A DNA stretch of 17,078 nucleotides from Bacillota bacterium (GTDB lineage: Bacteria > Bacillota_E > Sulfobacillia > Sulfobacillales > Sulfobacillaceae): NCBI GenBank assembly GCA_021802375.1, contig JAKAAL010000014.1:1-17078 (forward strand), read 5' to 3'. The notes below the pieces were generated by a model that saw nothing but the letters and a program-made list of their open reading frames with translations, was not told the DNA's origin and did not search any database. Below are positions 1-8,788 of this stretch, one piece after another. The stretch's first letter is position 1. Each line of letters begins with the position of its first letter. Position numbers and translations under genes: made by a program.

Positions 1-1
1 G

Positions 2-1177
2 CGGGTGCACTTAGATAATGTGGCAGATTTGATCGAAACACTTTCGGCTACCCCGGCCAATCCCCCCGAGCCAGATTTGGAGATTGGCCAAGTCTCTCTC
101 ATGATCTACACCTCGGGCACTACCGGCAGTCCCAAAGGAGCCATGCTGACCTACCGCAACGCGATTTTCAAGGCTGCTGCGGGATGCGTCTCCAACGGCG
201 TCACCGCTAAAGACGTGACCCTGGCGACTATGCCTTTGTCGCACATTGCGGGTCTCTTGGTGGGTCTGAACTTGGTCATCTATCAAGGCATCAGCGAAGT
301 ACTGCTATATCGTTTTGATCCAGATGCGGCAGTCCAAGCCATTGAGCAATACGGCGTCACCTGGTGGCTCAGCGTGGTTCCGATGAACCGTGCCATTCTC
401 GATCGGCTGGGGACAAAAAGCCCTCGTTTGACGTCGCTACAACATAATCTTTGTACCAGTTTTGGAATGCCCTTGACCGAGGACTTGGCTCACCAATGGC
501 AAACATTGACCAACGGGTGCCGGATACACGAGTCGTCCTATGGGTTGACAGAAACCCATACCGGCGACACGGCCATGCCGGTCGATGCGATTCGCTGGGG
601 TACCGTGGGGAAACCGGTTATTGGCTGCCAGATTCGCATTGTCGATCCGGATACGGGCCAAGAATGCCCTGTCAATACCCAAGGCGAGATTGCCGTTCGC
701 AATCCAGGGGTGTTTGCCGGATATTGGCACGCACCCGAGGCTACGGCGGCAGCGTTGCGAGACGGGTATGTGCTGACCGGAGACGTTGGCAAGATGGATG
801 ATGACGGTTACCTGTATTTTCAGGGTCGATTCAAAGAAATGATTAAAGTCTCGGGATACAGCGTCTTTCCTGAGGATGTGGAATCACTGCTCATCCATCA
901 TCCCAAAATAGCGCAAGTAGCCGTCATTGGGATAACACATCCGTATCATGGAGAGGTCGTCAAGGCATACGTTGTGGCAAAGCCTGGAGAAACTCTCAGC
1001 CCGGAAGAGCTCATCGATTGGTCCAAGGAGCGGATGGCTCACTATAAATATCCTCGCGAGGTTGAGGTGCTGGCTTCGCTGCCCGCTACGGGAACAGGGA
1101 AAATATTGCGTCGCATTCTCAAGGAGCGACAGCAGTCGACATCGGATCCTGGCCGCAACCAACCGCCAAGAGCGTGA
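2..1177 (+). CDS. acyl-CoA synthetase (AMP-forming), 3' part
   Basis: C-terminal ~390 residues of an adenylate-forming acyl-CoA/fatty acid ligase, which activates a carboxylic acid to acyl-AMP and then acyl-CoA in the cytoplasm. Numbering from the in-frame GTG at 5, the P-loop YTSGTTGSPKG is at residues 35-45, the A5 motif YGLTET at 179-184, the TGD motif at 258-260, the hinge/A8 region around KVSGYSVFPEDVE, and the A10 catalytic lysine in GTGKILRR at K366. Family members are usually about 500-550 residues and the P-loop is unusually near the start, so the first ~130 residues lie outside the window; the GTG at 5 is not a believable start. The C-terminus ends in a short Gln/Ser/Pro-rich tail. 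It precedes, on the same strand, a cluster with a second synthetase that has different sequence around the motifs, so the two probably act on different acids. The exact substrate is unknown. Confidence 0.93.
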   Translation, partial: RVHLDNVADLIETLSATPANPPEPDLEIGQVSLMIYTSGTTGSPKGAMLTYRNAIFKAAAGCVSNGVTAKDVTLATMPLSHIAGLLVGLNLVIYQGISEVLLYRFDPDAAVQAIEQYGVTWWLSVVPMNRAILDRLGTKSPRLTSLQHNLCTSFGMPLTEDLAHQWQTLTNGCRIHESSYGLTETHTGDTAMPVDAIRWGTVGKPVIGCQIRIVDPDTGQECPVNTQGEIAVRNPGVFAGYWHAPEATAAALRDGYVLTGDVGKMDDDGYLYFQGRFKEMIKVSGYSVFPEDVESLLIHHPKIAQVAVIGITHPYHGEVVKAYVVAKPGETLSPEELIDWSKERMAHYKYPREVEVLASLPATGTGKILRRILKERQQSTSDPGRNQPPRA

Positions 1178-1273
1178 CATTCCCCGGGGGTCTTGTTGGC
1201 GAGGTTTTCTCGACCGATGGGGCTCCCTGGTATGGGAACAGCGAATGTTTCCGGTACAAATTTGCATTAATCT

Positions 1274-1302
1274 ATGTCGAAGAAAAATTCGAAAAATACT
1301 AT
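1274..1302 (+). promoter_or_regulatory. possible sigma-A promoter before the acyl-CoA dehydrogenase operon
   Basis: TACTAT at 1297-1302 resembles a -10 box. Seventeen bases upstream there is only a poor -35 match (ATGTCG, 1274-1279). The region is AT-rich compared with its surroundings and the palindrome at 1309-1330 begins 6 bp after the -10 box, where a repressor would block initiation. The placement is an inference; the -35 is weak. Confidence 0.3.
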
Positions 1303-1308
1303 AGACAA

Positions 1309-1330
1309 ACATACCATCCGGGTGGTATGT
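1309..1330. promoter_or_regulatory. 22-bp palindromic operator, TetR-family type
   Basis: The arms ACATACCATCC and GGGTGGTATGT are inverted copies with one mismatch in 11, and no spacer. Palindromes of this length with an ACATACC...GGTATGT core are typical of TetR/AcrR-family repressors, which often control acyl-CoA metabolism and respond to acyl-CoA esters. The site lies in the only large gap of the catabolic cluster, upstream of the acyl-CoA dehydrogenase and just after a putative -10 box. The regulator gene is not in the window. Confidence 0.6.
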
Positions 1331-1555
1331 TACAAGAGTCGCAAGCTAACTCTCAAAAAAAGTGAAGCCTATAAGCAACTGGCCGTACTCTGATGTGCCC
1401 GTCAACAAAGGCGATAGGCGCGGGCGAGAGGAAAGTCGTGTGCGGGCACTCGGCAAAATTTCTATTCTTATCACGCTTTAGCCATAAAGCTGTGTGCAAT
1501 CCCAGAACGCATCCCGAATCATCTAGTCCATGGGGTCTAACGAAGAGGAGCGCCG
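1331..1555. other. leader between the operator and the acyl-CoA dehydrogenase
   Basis: No gene is seen here. The stretch contains an inverted repeat GTGCCCG (1395-1401) / CGGGCAC (1443-1449) with a 41-base loop, which could fold in an mRNA leader. It ends in the AGGAG ribosome binding site at 1546-1550. I do not recognise a riboswitch class. Confidence 0.3.
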
Positions 1556-2770
1556 ATGACACAACCAACGGAATTTCATGGATTTCAACCCTCGGAGGAA
1601 ACTGCTCTTCTACGCCGGCGGGTTCGCAGTTTTATCGAGACATGGGTAATTCCATTTGAAGACGCGATGATTGACGGAAACGACGATGGACGGGCGTTAA
1701 AACAGGTGCAGGAACGCGCCCAAGAGCAGGGCCTGTGGGCTCTGGGGCTGCCCCGAGAGATTGGAGGGGGAGGCTTACCGTTTTTAGATTACGTGTATGT
1801 CAATGAAATCATTGGGCGCTCAGAGGCGGCCATGGTGGCCCTCGGCACTCACCAAACCCAAGACACGCTAATGCTATACCGGTATGGCACGGAAGAGCAA
1901 AAGCGCCGATGGATTCCAGGATTGGTCGATGGGTCGATTTGGCCTTCGGTGGCCATGACGGAACCGGAAGTTGCGGGATCCGATCCAACCCTCATTCAGA
2001 CCTCGGCCGAGATCAAAGACGGTCAATGGGTCATCAACGGACATAAATGGTTTGCGACATATGCGAATAAAGCTGCCTTTACTACCGTGTTCTGCATTAC
2101 TGATCCGCAAGCGGTTTCTCATCGTCGGGCATCAATGATTCTGGTTCCCACTGACACGGCGGGATATGAAATCGTGCGTGTGGTAAAAACCATGGGCCAT
2201 CAAGGGGGAAACCACTGCGAGCTGCGCCTGAAAGACGTGCGCGTGCCAGTGGACAGTCTCATTGGTCCTCGGGGAGAAGGATTTCGCATTGCACAAGGCC
2301 GCCTCGGCCCTGGCAGAATTTATCATGCCATGCGATGGCTTGGCCAGGCCCAAAGAGCTTTTGATCTGATGTGCCAACGTGCTATCACCCGGCAGTCTCA
2401 CGGCTCTCTGTTAGCGGACAAACAGTTCGTTCAAGGGTTCATTTCGGATTCCGTGGCTGAAATTGAAGCATGCCGCTTGTTAACCCTGCAAGCGGCGCAT
2501 GAATTGGATACGGGCCGCGACGCACGTATCGCGGTTTCTTTAGTGAAGTACGTGGGAGCGCAGATGCTGCACCACGTGGTGGACCGAGCCATTCAGGTGC
2601 ACGGTGCGCTTGGCCTGACAGAGGACATGCCGTTGGAGCGGATGTATCGGGAGGCGCGGTATGCCCGCATTTATGATGGCCCGGATGAAGTGCATCGCAT
2701 GCTGGTGGCCAGAGAAGTGCTCAAGCGGTACCAAAATGGTCAGACGTGGGATCCTGGTGCGGAAAGCTAG
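1556..2770 (+). CDS. acyl-CoA dehydrogenase, ACAD10/11 (LvaC)-like
   Basis: Complete 404-residue FAD-dependent acyl-CoA dehydrogenase fold, close to the usual ~380-410 residues. Signature 1 is at residues 134-143 (MTEPEVAGSD) and signature 2 spans VHGALG (348-353) to YDGPDEVH (373-380). In classical dehydrogenases the catalytic base is the Glu of an IYEG motif; here the aligned residue is Asp374 in IYDGPDEVH. This is, from memory, the pattern of the ACAD10/ACAD11 group. In that group, and in bacterial LvaC, the enzyme works with an APH-fold kinase on 4-hydroxyacyl-CoAs through a phosphorylated intermediate. Such a kinase is encoded at 8789-9826, which strengthens the assignment. The ATG at 1556 has AGGAG five bases upstream. 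A simple beta-oxidation dehydrogenase is the main alternative. Confidence 0.92.
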   Translation: MTQPTEFHGFQPSEETALLRRRVRSFIETWVIPFEDAMIDGNDDGRALKQVQERAQEQGLWALGLPREIGGGGLPFLDYVYVNEIIGRSEAAMVALGTHQTQDTLMLYRYGTEEQKRRWIPGLVDGSIWPSVAMTEPEVAGSDPTLIQTSAEIKDGQWVINGHKWFATYANKAAFTTVFCITDPQAVSHRRASMILVPTDTAGYEIVRVVKTMGHQGGNHCELRLKDVRVPVDSLIGPRGEGFRIAQGRLGPGRIYHAMRWLGQAQRAFDLMCQRAITRQSHGSLLADKQFVQGFISDSVAEIEACRLLTLQAAHELDTGRDARIAVSLVKYVGAQMLHHVVDRAIQVHGALGLTEDMPLERMYREARYARIYDGPDEVHRMLVAREVLKRYQNGQTWDPGAES

Positions 2771-2795
2771 TGGCGCACAGTGCCAAAAATTTTGG
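2771..2795. promoter_or_regulatory. two adjacent small palindromes after the dehydrogenase
   Basis: TGGCGC/GTGCCA (2771-2785) can form a 6-bp hairpin with one G-U pair. It overlaps the 13-bp palindrome CCAAAAATTTTGG (2783-2795). They sit in the 114-bp gap before the hydantoinase-A-like gene. They could be a weak attenuator, an mRNA processing site or an operator; no U-tract makes a classical terminator. Confidence 0.25.
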
Positions 2796-2884
2796 ATGTT
2801 TATTGATCTTTAGTGGGGCGACTCGCAACCACTTGATGGAATGCGGCAGAGGTTGAAGGGGTCATGACGGAAGGAGACAAAGAA

Positions 2885-4972
2885 ATGCTAAATTATTATA
2901 GTATTGGGGTTGATATCGGCGGCACCTTCACCGATTTGGTAGTGGCAGACGAAACGGGGCAGGTGTTTAGCGCCAAGGCATTTACCACGCCGCATGATTA
3001 TTCCGAAGGAATTACCAATGCCTTGGACACTGTTGTCGAGCAATTGGGGCTGTCGGTACGCGACTTGTTGTCAAGGACCCGTGTCTTTGTCAACGGTACC
3101 ACAATTGTGACCAATGCCCTGGCCGAGTTAAAAGGCGTCAAGGTGGGCCTTTTGACGACGCTGGGATTTAAGGACACACTGCGGATTGCGCGTTCCGCAA
3201 GAACCAACGACTTTAATTTGCAGAGTCAGGTTCCGCCTCCTGAGCTGGTATCCCGGGATCATGTGGTGGAAATACATGAACGCATTAATTACGCGGGTGA
3301 AGTGGTCGTTCCGCTAGACGTCGAGCACGCAACGCGGCAGATCCGAAATTTAGTCGAGGTGCAGAACGTTGAGGCACTGGCAGTATGCCTTCTCTGGTCG
3401 TTTCGCAATTCCAACCACGAACGCATCATAAAAAATATTATCCACGAATTGTACCCAACGATGTTTGTCACGATTTCATCCGACATTTACCCGGTATCGC
3501 GCGAATATGAGCGCATGGTCACTACAGTGCTCAATAGCTATTCATCACGCGGGGCGGAAAGCTACCTCGTTAATCTCGAACAGCGTCTTCGAGACCGGGG
3601 CTTGACTGTGCCAGTAGGTATTATGCAGTCTACCGGTGGCATTACATCGACCGACGACGCCCGGCAAAAGCCGATTCACTTGTTAAACTCGGGACCCGTG
3701 GGTGGCGTTGTGGCCGCGAACCGTTTAGGAGAACTGTTAGGGCTTAAAAATATTATTACCGCGGATATGGGCGGCACCAGTTTTGATACCGCCGTCATTG
3801 TCGAGAATCAAATTGGACATATTCATCGGGCTCGGGTAAATCGGCTGGACACGGGATTATCCCTGGTGGATATCCACGCCATCGGCGCGGGAGGCGGTAG
3901 TATCTGCCACGTTACCGATCAGGGGTTGCCTGAGGTCGGCCCTGAAAGTGCGGGAGCCGAACCCGGTCCCGCATGTTATGGCCGTGGCGGTCAAGAGCCT
4001 TGCGTCACGGATGTAGCCGAGGCTATCAATCTCATTGACCCTCATTATTTTTTGGGCGGAGCGCTGACATTGGACCAAGAACGCGCTTTGGAAGTCATCG
4101 AAGAGAAGATTGCGAAGCCTTTGGGTCTCGATACGGCGCATGCCGCGGCCGGTCTCTATGACTTGGTTGTGTCCAATATGAGCAATGCGGTACGTGCTGT
4201 GACTATTGAACGGGGGCATGATCCGCGCGACTTCGCATTGCTGGCATACGGCGGGGCTTCAGCGCTGTATATCGCCGCTATTGCCCAAGACATGGGAATT
4301 CGGCGCGTGGTCATTCCCCATCACGCATCGGTCTTTTCCGCTGAAGGACTATTGTTATCTGACTATAGCCGGAGCAGTGTGCAGACCGTCAACTGGAACT
4401 TGGCCAAAGGGAATATTTCCGAACTCAATACCGTATTTGACACCCTCTCGCAACAGGTCACGGCGTCGTTGCAAGACAACGGATTCAGCGCGGGCGATAT
4501 TGACCTTACGTGGGAGGGCGACTTTAAATTTGGTACGCAGGTGTACGAGCTCACTATTTTGATTCCGCACAAGGAACTCACGGAAGAAGACAAGGCCCTG
4601 CTAGCTCAGCGGTTTATTGCGGAGTATGAGCGTCTCTATGGACAGGGCGCTTCCTGGGAAAATGCGGAGAATCTCATTGTGATTCTCAATTTACGGGTTA
4701 CGGGAGTCGGCCGCACCGCCAAACCTGGATTTGTTGCAGGCACGCTGGGTGGTTCCGATGCCTCCGATGCCTCTATTGGCAATCGCCAAATATTTTTGCC
4801 TGACCGGGAGACGGAGGAATCCGTTTCCATTTTCCGCGATGAACGGTTTTTGCCGGGAATGCGCATCTCGGGTCCGGCTGTTATCGAGGCGCGAGATACG
4901 ACCATTTATGTGCCCTACGGAGTGGAGGCGGAGATGGATGTGTACCGGAACTATTCGTTAACGTTGGCATGA
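2885..4972 (+). CDS. hydantoinase A / acetone carboxylase beta-type ATPase subunit
   Basis: A 695-residue protein of the HyuA / 5-oxoprolinase-N / acetone carboxylase beta family. These ASKHA-fold ATPase subunits phosphorylate the substrate or bicarbonate and pair with a HyuB-type subunit, which is the next gene. Phosphate motif 1 is at residues 8-17 (GVDIGGTFTD), the second motif DMGGTSFD at 294-301, and further conserved glycine segments are GPVGGV, IGAGGGSI and GPGPACYGRGG. The family includes N-methylhydantoinase, 5-oxoprolinase, caprolactamase and acetone/acetophenone carboxylases; the exact reaction cannot be told apart here. I chose the ATG at 2885 because AAGGAG ends 8 bases upstream; the in-frame ATG at 2864 would add 7 residues and has a poorly spaced GAAGGGG. 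The stop is 25 bp before the partner gene, so the two are almost surely co-translated. Confidence 0.9.
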   Translation: MLNYYSIGVDIGGTFTDLVVADETGQVFSAKAFTTPHDYSEGITNALDTVVEQLGLSVRDLLSRTRVFVNGTTIVTNALAELKGVKVGLLTTLGFKDTLRIARSARTNDFNLQSQVPPPELVSRDHVVEIHERINYAGEVVVPLDVEHATRQIRNLVEVQNVEALAVCLLWSFRNSNHERIIKNIIHELYPTMFVTISSDIYPVSREYERMVTTVLNSYSSRGAESYLVNLEQRLRDRGLTVPVGIMQSTGGITSTDDARQKPIHLLNSGPVGGVVAANRLGELLGLKNIITADMGGTSFDTAVIVENQIGHIHRARVNRLDTGLSLVDIHAIGAGGGSICHVTDQGLPEVGPESAGAEPGPACYGRGGQEPCVTDVAEAINLIDPHYFLGGALTLDQERALEVIEEKIAKPLGLDTAHAAAGLYDLVVSNMSNAVRAVTIERGHDPRDFALLAYGGASALYIAAIAQDMGIRRVVIPHHASVFSAEGLLLSDYSRSSVQTVNWNLAKGNISELNTVFDTLSQQVTASLQDNGFSAGDIDLTWEGDFKFGTQVYELTILIPHKELTEEDKALLAQRFIAEYERLYGQGASWENAENLIVILNLRVTGVGRTAKPGFVAGTLGGSDASDASIGNRQIFLPDRETEESVSIFRDERFLPGMRISGPAVIEARDTTIYVPYGVEAEMDVYRNYSLTLA

Positions 4973-4997
4973 GAAGGTGCTTAGGGAGGGGACAGCT

Positions 4998-7184
4998 ATG
5001 AGCAGCAGTGAGCAGGTTCATTCATACGACGCTTTTACAGCGCAGGTTATTCAGCAACGTCTGAAGAATGTGGTAGAGGAAATGGCGACGATGTTGTTGC
5101 GGACGTCTGGGTCGCCGGTGCTGACCGAGGCGCAAGATTTTTGCACGGCAATCTTCGATGTGGACGGTGAGCATGTAGCTTTTTCGGGATATGTTGTGGC
5201 TCATCTCGGATCCTCACTACTCGGGGTGCAAGCGGTAATCCGTGAGTATGGACTCGAGGACATTAGTCCCGGCGATGCATTCATTTGCAATGATGCGTAC
5301 ACGGCCGGCGCCATCCATCAGGGAGATGTCGGGGTGATTTCTCCGATTTATCACGACTCGCAACTGGTGGGATGGGCTTTTTCTAACGCCCATGTGTTGG
5401 ATGTCGGTGGAATGTCACCGGGAGGATGGGCGCCCGAGGCGTATGATGTCTTTTCCGAGGCGTTAAGTCTGCCCGCGATCCGAATTGCGGAAAATGGCCG
5501 CATCTTGCGCGACATTCAGCGTATTATTATGCGCAATGTTCGTGTGCCGGTGCCTGTCATTAATGATATTAAAAGTTTGATCGTGGCCAATCTCACCGCG
5601 GAGCGCCGCGTTCAGGAATTGGTGGCAAAGTACGGGCTGGAAACCTATAAGATGTACTGCGGAGTCAATAAGGAATTGGCAGATAACCTTATCCGCAAGC
5701 GCGTTGCATCCATACCCGACGGCGTGTATCGGTCCCAAGAATGGGTGGAATATGATGGACATGGGATCCAGGAATTGTATCCGCTGATGTGCAGCGTTAC
5801 CGTGGCGGAAGATCACATGACGGTGGATTTGAGTGGTTCAGCAGCCCAATCCAATGGATTTGTGAACGCGGGTCCCGGCGCGATCATCGGCTGCCTGGAA
5901 GGCGTACTGGTGATGATGCTGGGGTCCGATGTGCCGGTTAATGCCGGAATGTTTCGCAGCATGGAGATTAAGTTCGGTGATCCCGGCACCATAGTGAATC
6001 CACTGCCTCCGGCGCCTACCTCGTGTGGGCATATGGAAACGGGTGGCAAGACCGAAAAAGCGTTTATTGAAGCGCTCACAAAAGCTCTGCAGCTGAGCCA
6101 GGATCCATGGGTCCGCAATCGGGTCGCTGCGATAAGCCACAATTGTTGGCCCGGCAATGCGTGGATTGGGTTGGACCAATATGGAGAATATACTGCATTT
6201 CCCGTATTTGACTGTGGCTCAGCCGGAATTGGCGCTCAAGCTACAGGAGACGGGCTTGATGTGGGGGCTTTCGACATGCAGTTGAACAACGGAATTCCCG
6301 AAGTGGAGACCAATGAAGGGGTTTATCCTATGCTCTACTTATATCGTCGGCTCCATGTCAATTCGGGCGGACCGGGATTCTACCGCGGGGGGCAAGGGTT
6401 GGATCTGGCATGGGTACCCTATAACCATGGTCAGGGACTGTTGGGCACCATGGAAAATGCGTGTGGGCAAATGCCAGCCCATGGAACGCTGGGGGGATAT
6501 CCTGGAGCGGTTACTGTATTCCTCAAGTCGGATAATTTTGACCTTGGCCAGTACATTAGGGAACACGGCCGAATGCCCGGTCCCGACGACGTGACCGGAT
6601 TGATTCAGTTGCGCAATCACTTAGCATCCACCACATTGGGGCCTTACGGCGTATTTCGCCAGATAACGGGAGGAGGCTCAGGCCTTGGGGACCCGCTGCT
6701 GCGCCCACTGGCCTGGGTTGAACGGGATCTGCGCGATGGATACATTTCGCCCATGCTGGCTAAGGAAGCATATGGAGTCGTATACAATGATGAGGCCAAA
6801 CGGGTTGATGCACAAGCCAGCGAGGCGCTGCGAACCCTCTTGCGCACAGAGCGTCTGGGCCATAAACCGCTTAAGGACTTTACCAAAGAGTCGCCGACAT
6901 TCTTCCGGGCACCGCTCGGCGTGTTCGATACGCCGGGACGCAGGGAAATCTACTGCGCATTTTGCGGTACGGATCTCGGGATGCGCGAGGATGAGCAGTG
7001 GAAGAAGCAAACGGTGGTCCGGTCCCATGAATTGATGGGAACCATGCGCCGCATGGGCATTGAATGCCAGGGTCTAGAGGGCTATCGTCGGGATCTCGTC
7101 GAGTATATTTGCCCCGATTGCGGCACCATGCTGCAAACCGAGGTGTCGGCCAGTTTAATTGAACTGGCGCCGATGGGCACTTAA
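4998..7184 (+). CDS. hydantoinase B / acetone carboxylase alpha-type subunit with C-terminal zinc-binding tail
   Basis: A 728-residue partner of the preceding ATPase. The first ~570 residues are a HyuB/acetone carboxylase alpha domain. It shows HQGD at 107-110 and AHVLDVGG at 131-138, whose His and Asp residues match the conserved metal-binding pattern of the family, then the glycine-rich GGSGLGDPL segment. After a linker, the last ~80 residues carry CAFC at 653-656 and CPDC at 705-708, plus Cys690. This looks like a zinc site comparable with the separate zinc-binding gamma subunit of acetone carboxylase. Usual HyuB proteins are ~520-580 residues, so this is an extended or fused form. The ATG at 4998 follows GGGAGGGG; a GTG at 4977 is in frame but has no such site. 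The tail favours a carboxylase-like complex over a plain hydantoinase, but that is inference. Confidence 0.88.
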   Translation: MSSSEQVHSYDAFTAQVIQQRLKNVVEEMATMLLRTSGSPVLTEAQDFCTAIFDVDGEHVAFSGYVVAHLGSSLLGVQAVIREYGLEDISPGDAFICNDAYTAGAIHQGDVGVISPIYHDSQLVGWAFSNAHVLDVGGMSPGGWAPEAYDVFSEALSLPAIRIAENGRILRDIQRIIMRNVRVPVPVINDIKSLIVANLTAERRVQELVAKYGLETYKMYCGVNKELADNLIRKRVASIPDGVYRSQEWVEYDGHGIQELYPLMCSVTVAEDHMTVDLSGSAAQSNGFVNAGPGAIIGCLEGVLVMMLGSDVPVNAGMFRSMEIKFGDPGTIVNPLPPAPTSCGHMETGGKTEKAFIEALTKALQLSQDPWVRNRVAAISHNCWPGNAWIGLDQYGEYTAFPVFDCGSAGIGAQATGDGLDVGAFDMQLNNGIPEVETNEGVYPMLYLYRRLHVNSGGPGFYRGGQGLDLAWVPYNHGQGLLGTMENACGQMPAHGTLGGYPGAVTVFLKSDNFDLGQYIREHGRMPGPDDVTGLIQLRNHLASTTLGPYGVFRQITGGGSGLGDPLLRPLAWVERDLRDGYISPMLAKEAYGVVYNDEAKRVDAQASEALRTLLRTERLGHKPLKDFTKESPTFFRAPLGVFDTPGRREIYCAFCGTDLGMREDEQWKKQTVVRSHELMGTMRRMGIECQGLEGYRRDLVEYICPDCGTMLQTEVSASLIELAPMGT

Positions 7185-7241
7185 TTTTTGAGAGGCTGTG
7201 CCAGGGGCCCTATCCCAAAAGGTTCTCACGGAGGTGCGTTA

Positions 7242-8762
7242 ATGCGTATTCCTGATTTGGTCTCGTATCATGCTCAGATGCGTCCTAACGCTGGTGCCTT
7301 GTTGGCTCCCCAACGCTCGATTGCGGTGAGTTGGCGTCAACTGGACCGAAGAAGCAACCGCTTTGCCGCCTGGCTGATGACGCAAGGAGTGGCCAAAGGG
7401 GACAAAATCGGCCTGTTTCTGGATAATCAATGGGCGGTGGAAACCGTTATTGCCTATTTGGGAGTTCATAAAATCGGTGCCGTGAATGTGCCCATCAACA
7501 CCCGTCTAAGGGGGCATGAACTGTCATTTATTATGGCTCAGTCCACCTGCCGACGTATTATAACCAGTCGTGAAGGGCAGCGTGTCTTATCAGACATCGG
7601 GGTTGATGATGGGTTTGAGGTTCATTTGGTTGAGGAATGGGACTGGAATGGGGAGCAAGATGCGGTAACCATACCATGGGAATTGCGCATGGGTGATGAG
7701 GCGGACTTTCTCTTTACGTCGGGAACGACGGGGAAGCCCAAGGCCACAGTGCATACGCATTTCGGCGCGATGCATCTGGCCATTAGCGCCGCTACCGCTA
7801 TTTCTTTAAGCGATGCCGACATCTATCAAACGGCGATCCCGTTTTATTCATCAAGTGGGTGCCACACCTACTTGCTGCCGGCTCTTTTTGCTGGCGTTAC
7901 CATGGTTATTGATCCCGCGTTCGATGTGCATGACACGATTCGTACGATGCGCAATCTAGGCACGACCGTTTATTTTGGAGTCCCAGCCATGTTATTGCTC
8001 CTGTTAGGATCCGATGAATTCCGCGGCGACTTGCTGAGTCGGTGGCGTCTATGCCTCTACGGAGGATCTATTATGCCCTACGATGCTATAAATAAGATTC
8101 GTCGCCGATTTCCGGGCGTTGGTTTAATTAACTTTTATGGGCTGACGGAAGCTGGGCCGGGAGGTACCATGCTGGATGATCGATATGCGTTGGAGAAGAT
8201 TGGCGCCGTGGGGCGGCCAATCCCTCCGTTTACCGAAATTCGTGTCGTGGACAGCGAAGAAAAGGATTTGCCGGTGGGGGAAGTGGGAGAGATTTATATC
8301 CACACGCCCAGTGCCATGGTGGGGTACTTTCACAACCCCGAGGAAACGGAGAAAATCAACCGAAACGGATGGATCGCGACGGGGGACTTGGGTCGGTTGG
8401 ATGAAGATGGCATTCTCTATATCGTGGATCGAAAGAAAGATATCGTGATTCGCGGGGGATTCAATATCTATCCGTCTGAGATTGAGCAAATAATCTATGA
8501 GCATCCTGCTGTACTGGAAGCCGCAGTGGTGGGTGTGCCCCATCCAATATTGGGCCAAGACACGCACGCCTTTGTCGTAGCAAAGCCAAACCAGGACATT
8601 ACACGGGAAGATTTGTTAGAATTTCTCCGCGATCGTATTGCCGATTTTAAAATTCCCCGCCGTGTGACATTTGTCTCCGCATTGCCTCGTAATGCAATGG
8701 GTAAAGTGCAGAAGCAGGATTTGCGCGCATTGCTGGAGCGGGAGAGATCGGATGAGGCGTAA
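7242..8762 (+). CDS. acyl-CoA synthetase (AMP-forming), complete
   Basis: A complete 506-residue adenylate-forming CoA ligase, normal length for the family. The P-loop FTSGTTGKPK is at 158-167, the A5 motif YGLTEAG at 299-305, TGD at 380-382, the hinge region DRKKDIVIRGGFNIYPSEIE follows, and the A10 catalytic lysine is K488 in MGKVQKQ. It would activate the acid made by the upstream HyuA/HyuB pair, or the pathway's starting acid, to its CoA thioester. In acetophenone-type pathways a CoA ligase for the carboxylation product is encoded beside the carboxylase, which fits this position. GGAGG at 7230-7234 sets the ATG at 7242; an upstream in-frame TTG at 7188 would add 18 unlikely residues. Sequence around the motifs differs from the synthetase at the window start, so they are not recent duplicates. 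Confidence 0.93.
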   Translation: MRIPDLVSYHAQMRPNAGALLAPQRSIAVSWRQLDRRSNRFAAWLMTQGVAKGDKIGLFLDNQWAVETVIAYLGVHKIGAVNVPINTRLRGHELSFIMAQSTCRRIITSREGQRVLSDIGVDDGFEVHLVEEWDWNGEQDAVTIPWELRMGDEADFLFTSGTTGKPKATVHTHFGAMHLAISAATAISLSDADIYQTAIPFYSSSGCHTYLLPALFAGVTMVIDPAFDVHDTIRTMRNLGTTVYFGVPAMLLLLLGSDEFRGDLLSRWRLCLYGGSIMPYDAINKIRRRFPGVGLINFYGLTEAGPGGTMLDDRYALEKIGAVGRPIPPFTEIRVVDSEEKDLPVGEVGEIYIHTPSAMVGYFHNPEETEKINRNGWIATGDLGRLDEDGILYIVDRKKDIVIRGGFNIYPSEIEQIIYEHPAVLEAAVVGVPHPILGQDTHAFVVAKPNQDITREDLLEFLRDRIADFKIPRRVTFVSALPRNAMGKVQKQDLRALLERERSDEA

Positions 8763-8788
8763 TGAGGATGGGAGGCGTCTGAGACCAC

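Noticed and set aside
1421..1440. GAGAGGAAAGTC, resembling a conserved segment of RNase P RNA
   Set aside because: Only this short word matches; the rest of the RNase P core is missing.
3857..4219. 120-codon minus-strand frame inside the HyuA-like gene
   Set aside because: It is antisense to a well-conserved gene and has no motif; it is a shadow frame.
8124..8567. 147-codon minus-strand frame inside the second acyl-CoA synthetase
   Set aside because: It lies opposite conserved motifs of a real gene and has no family-like sequence.
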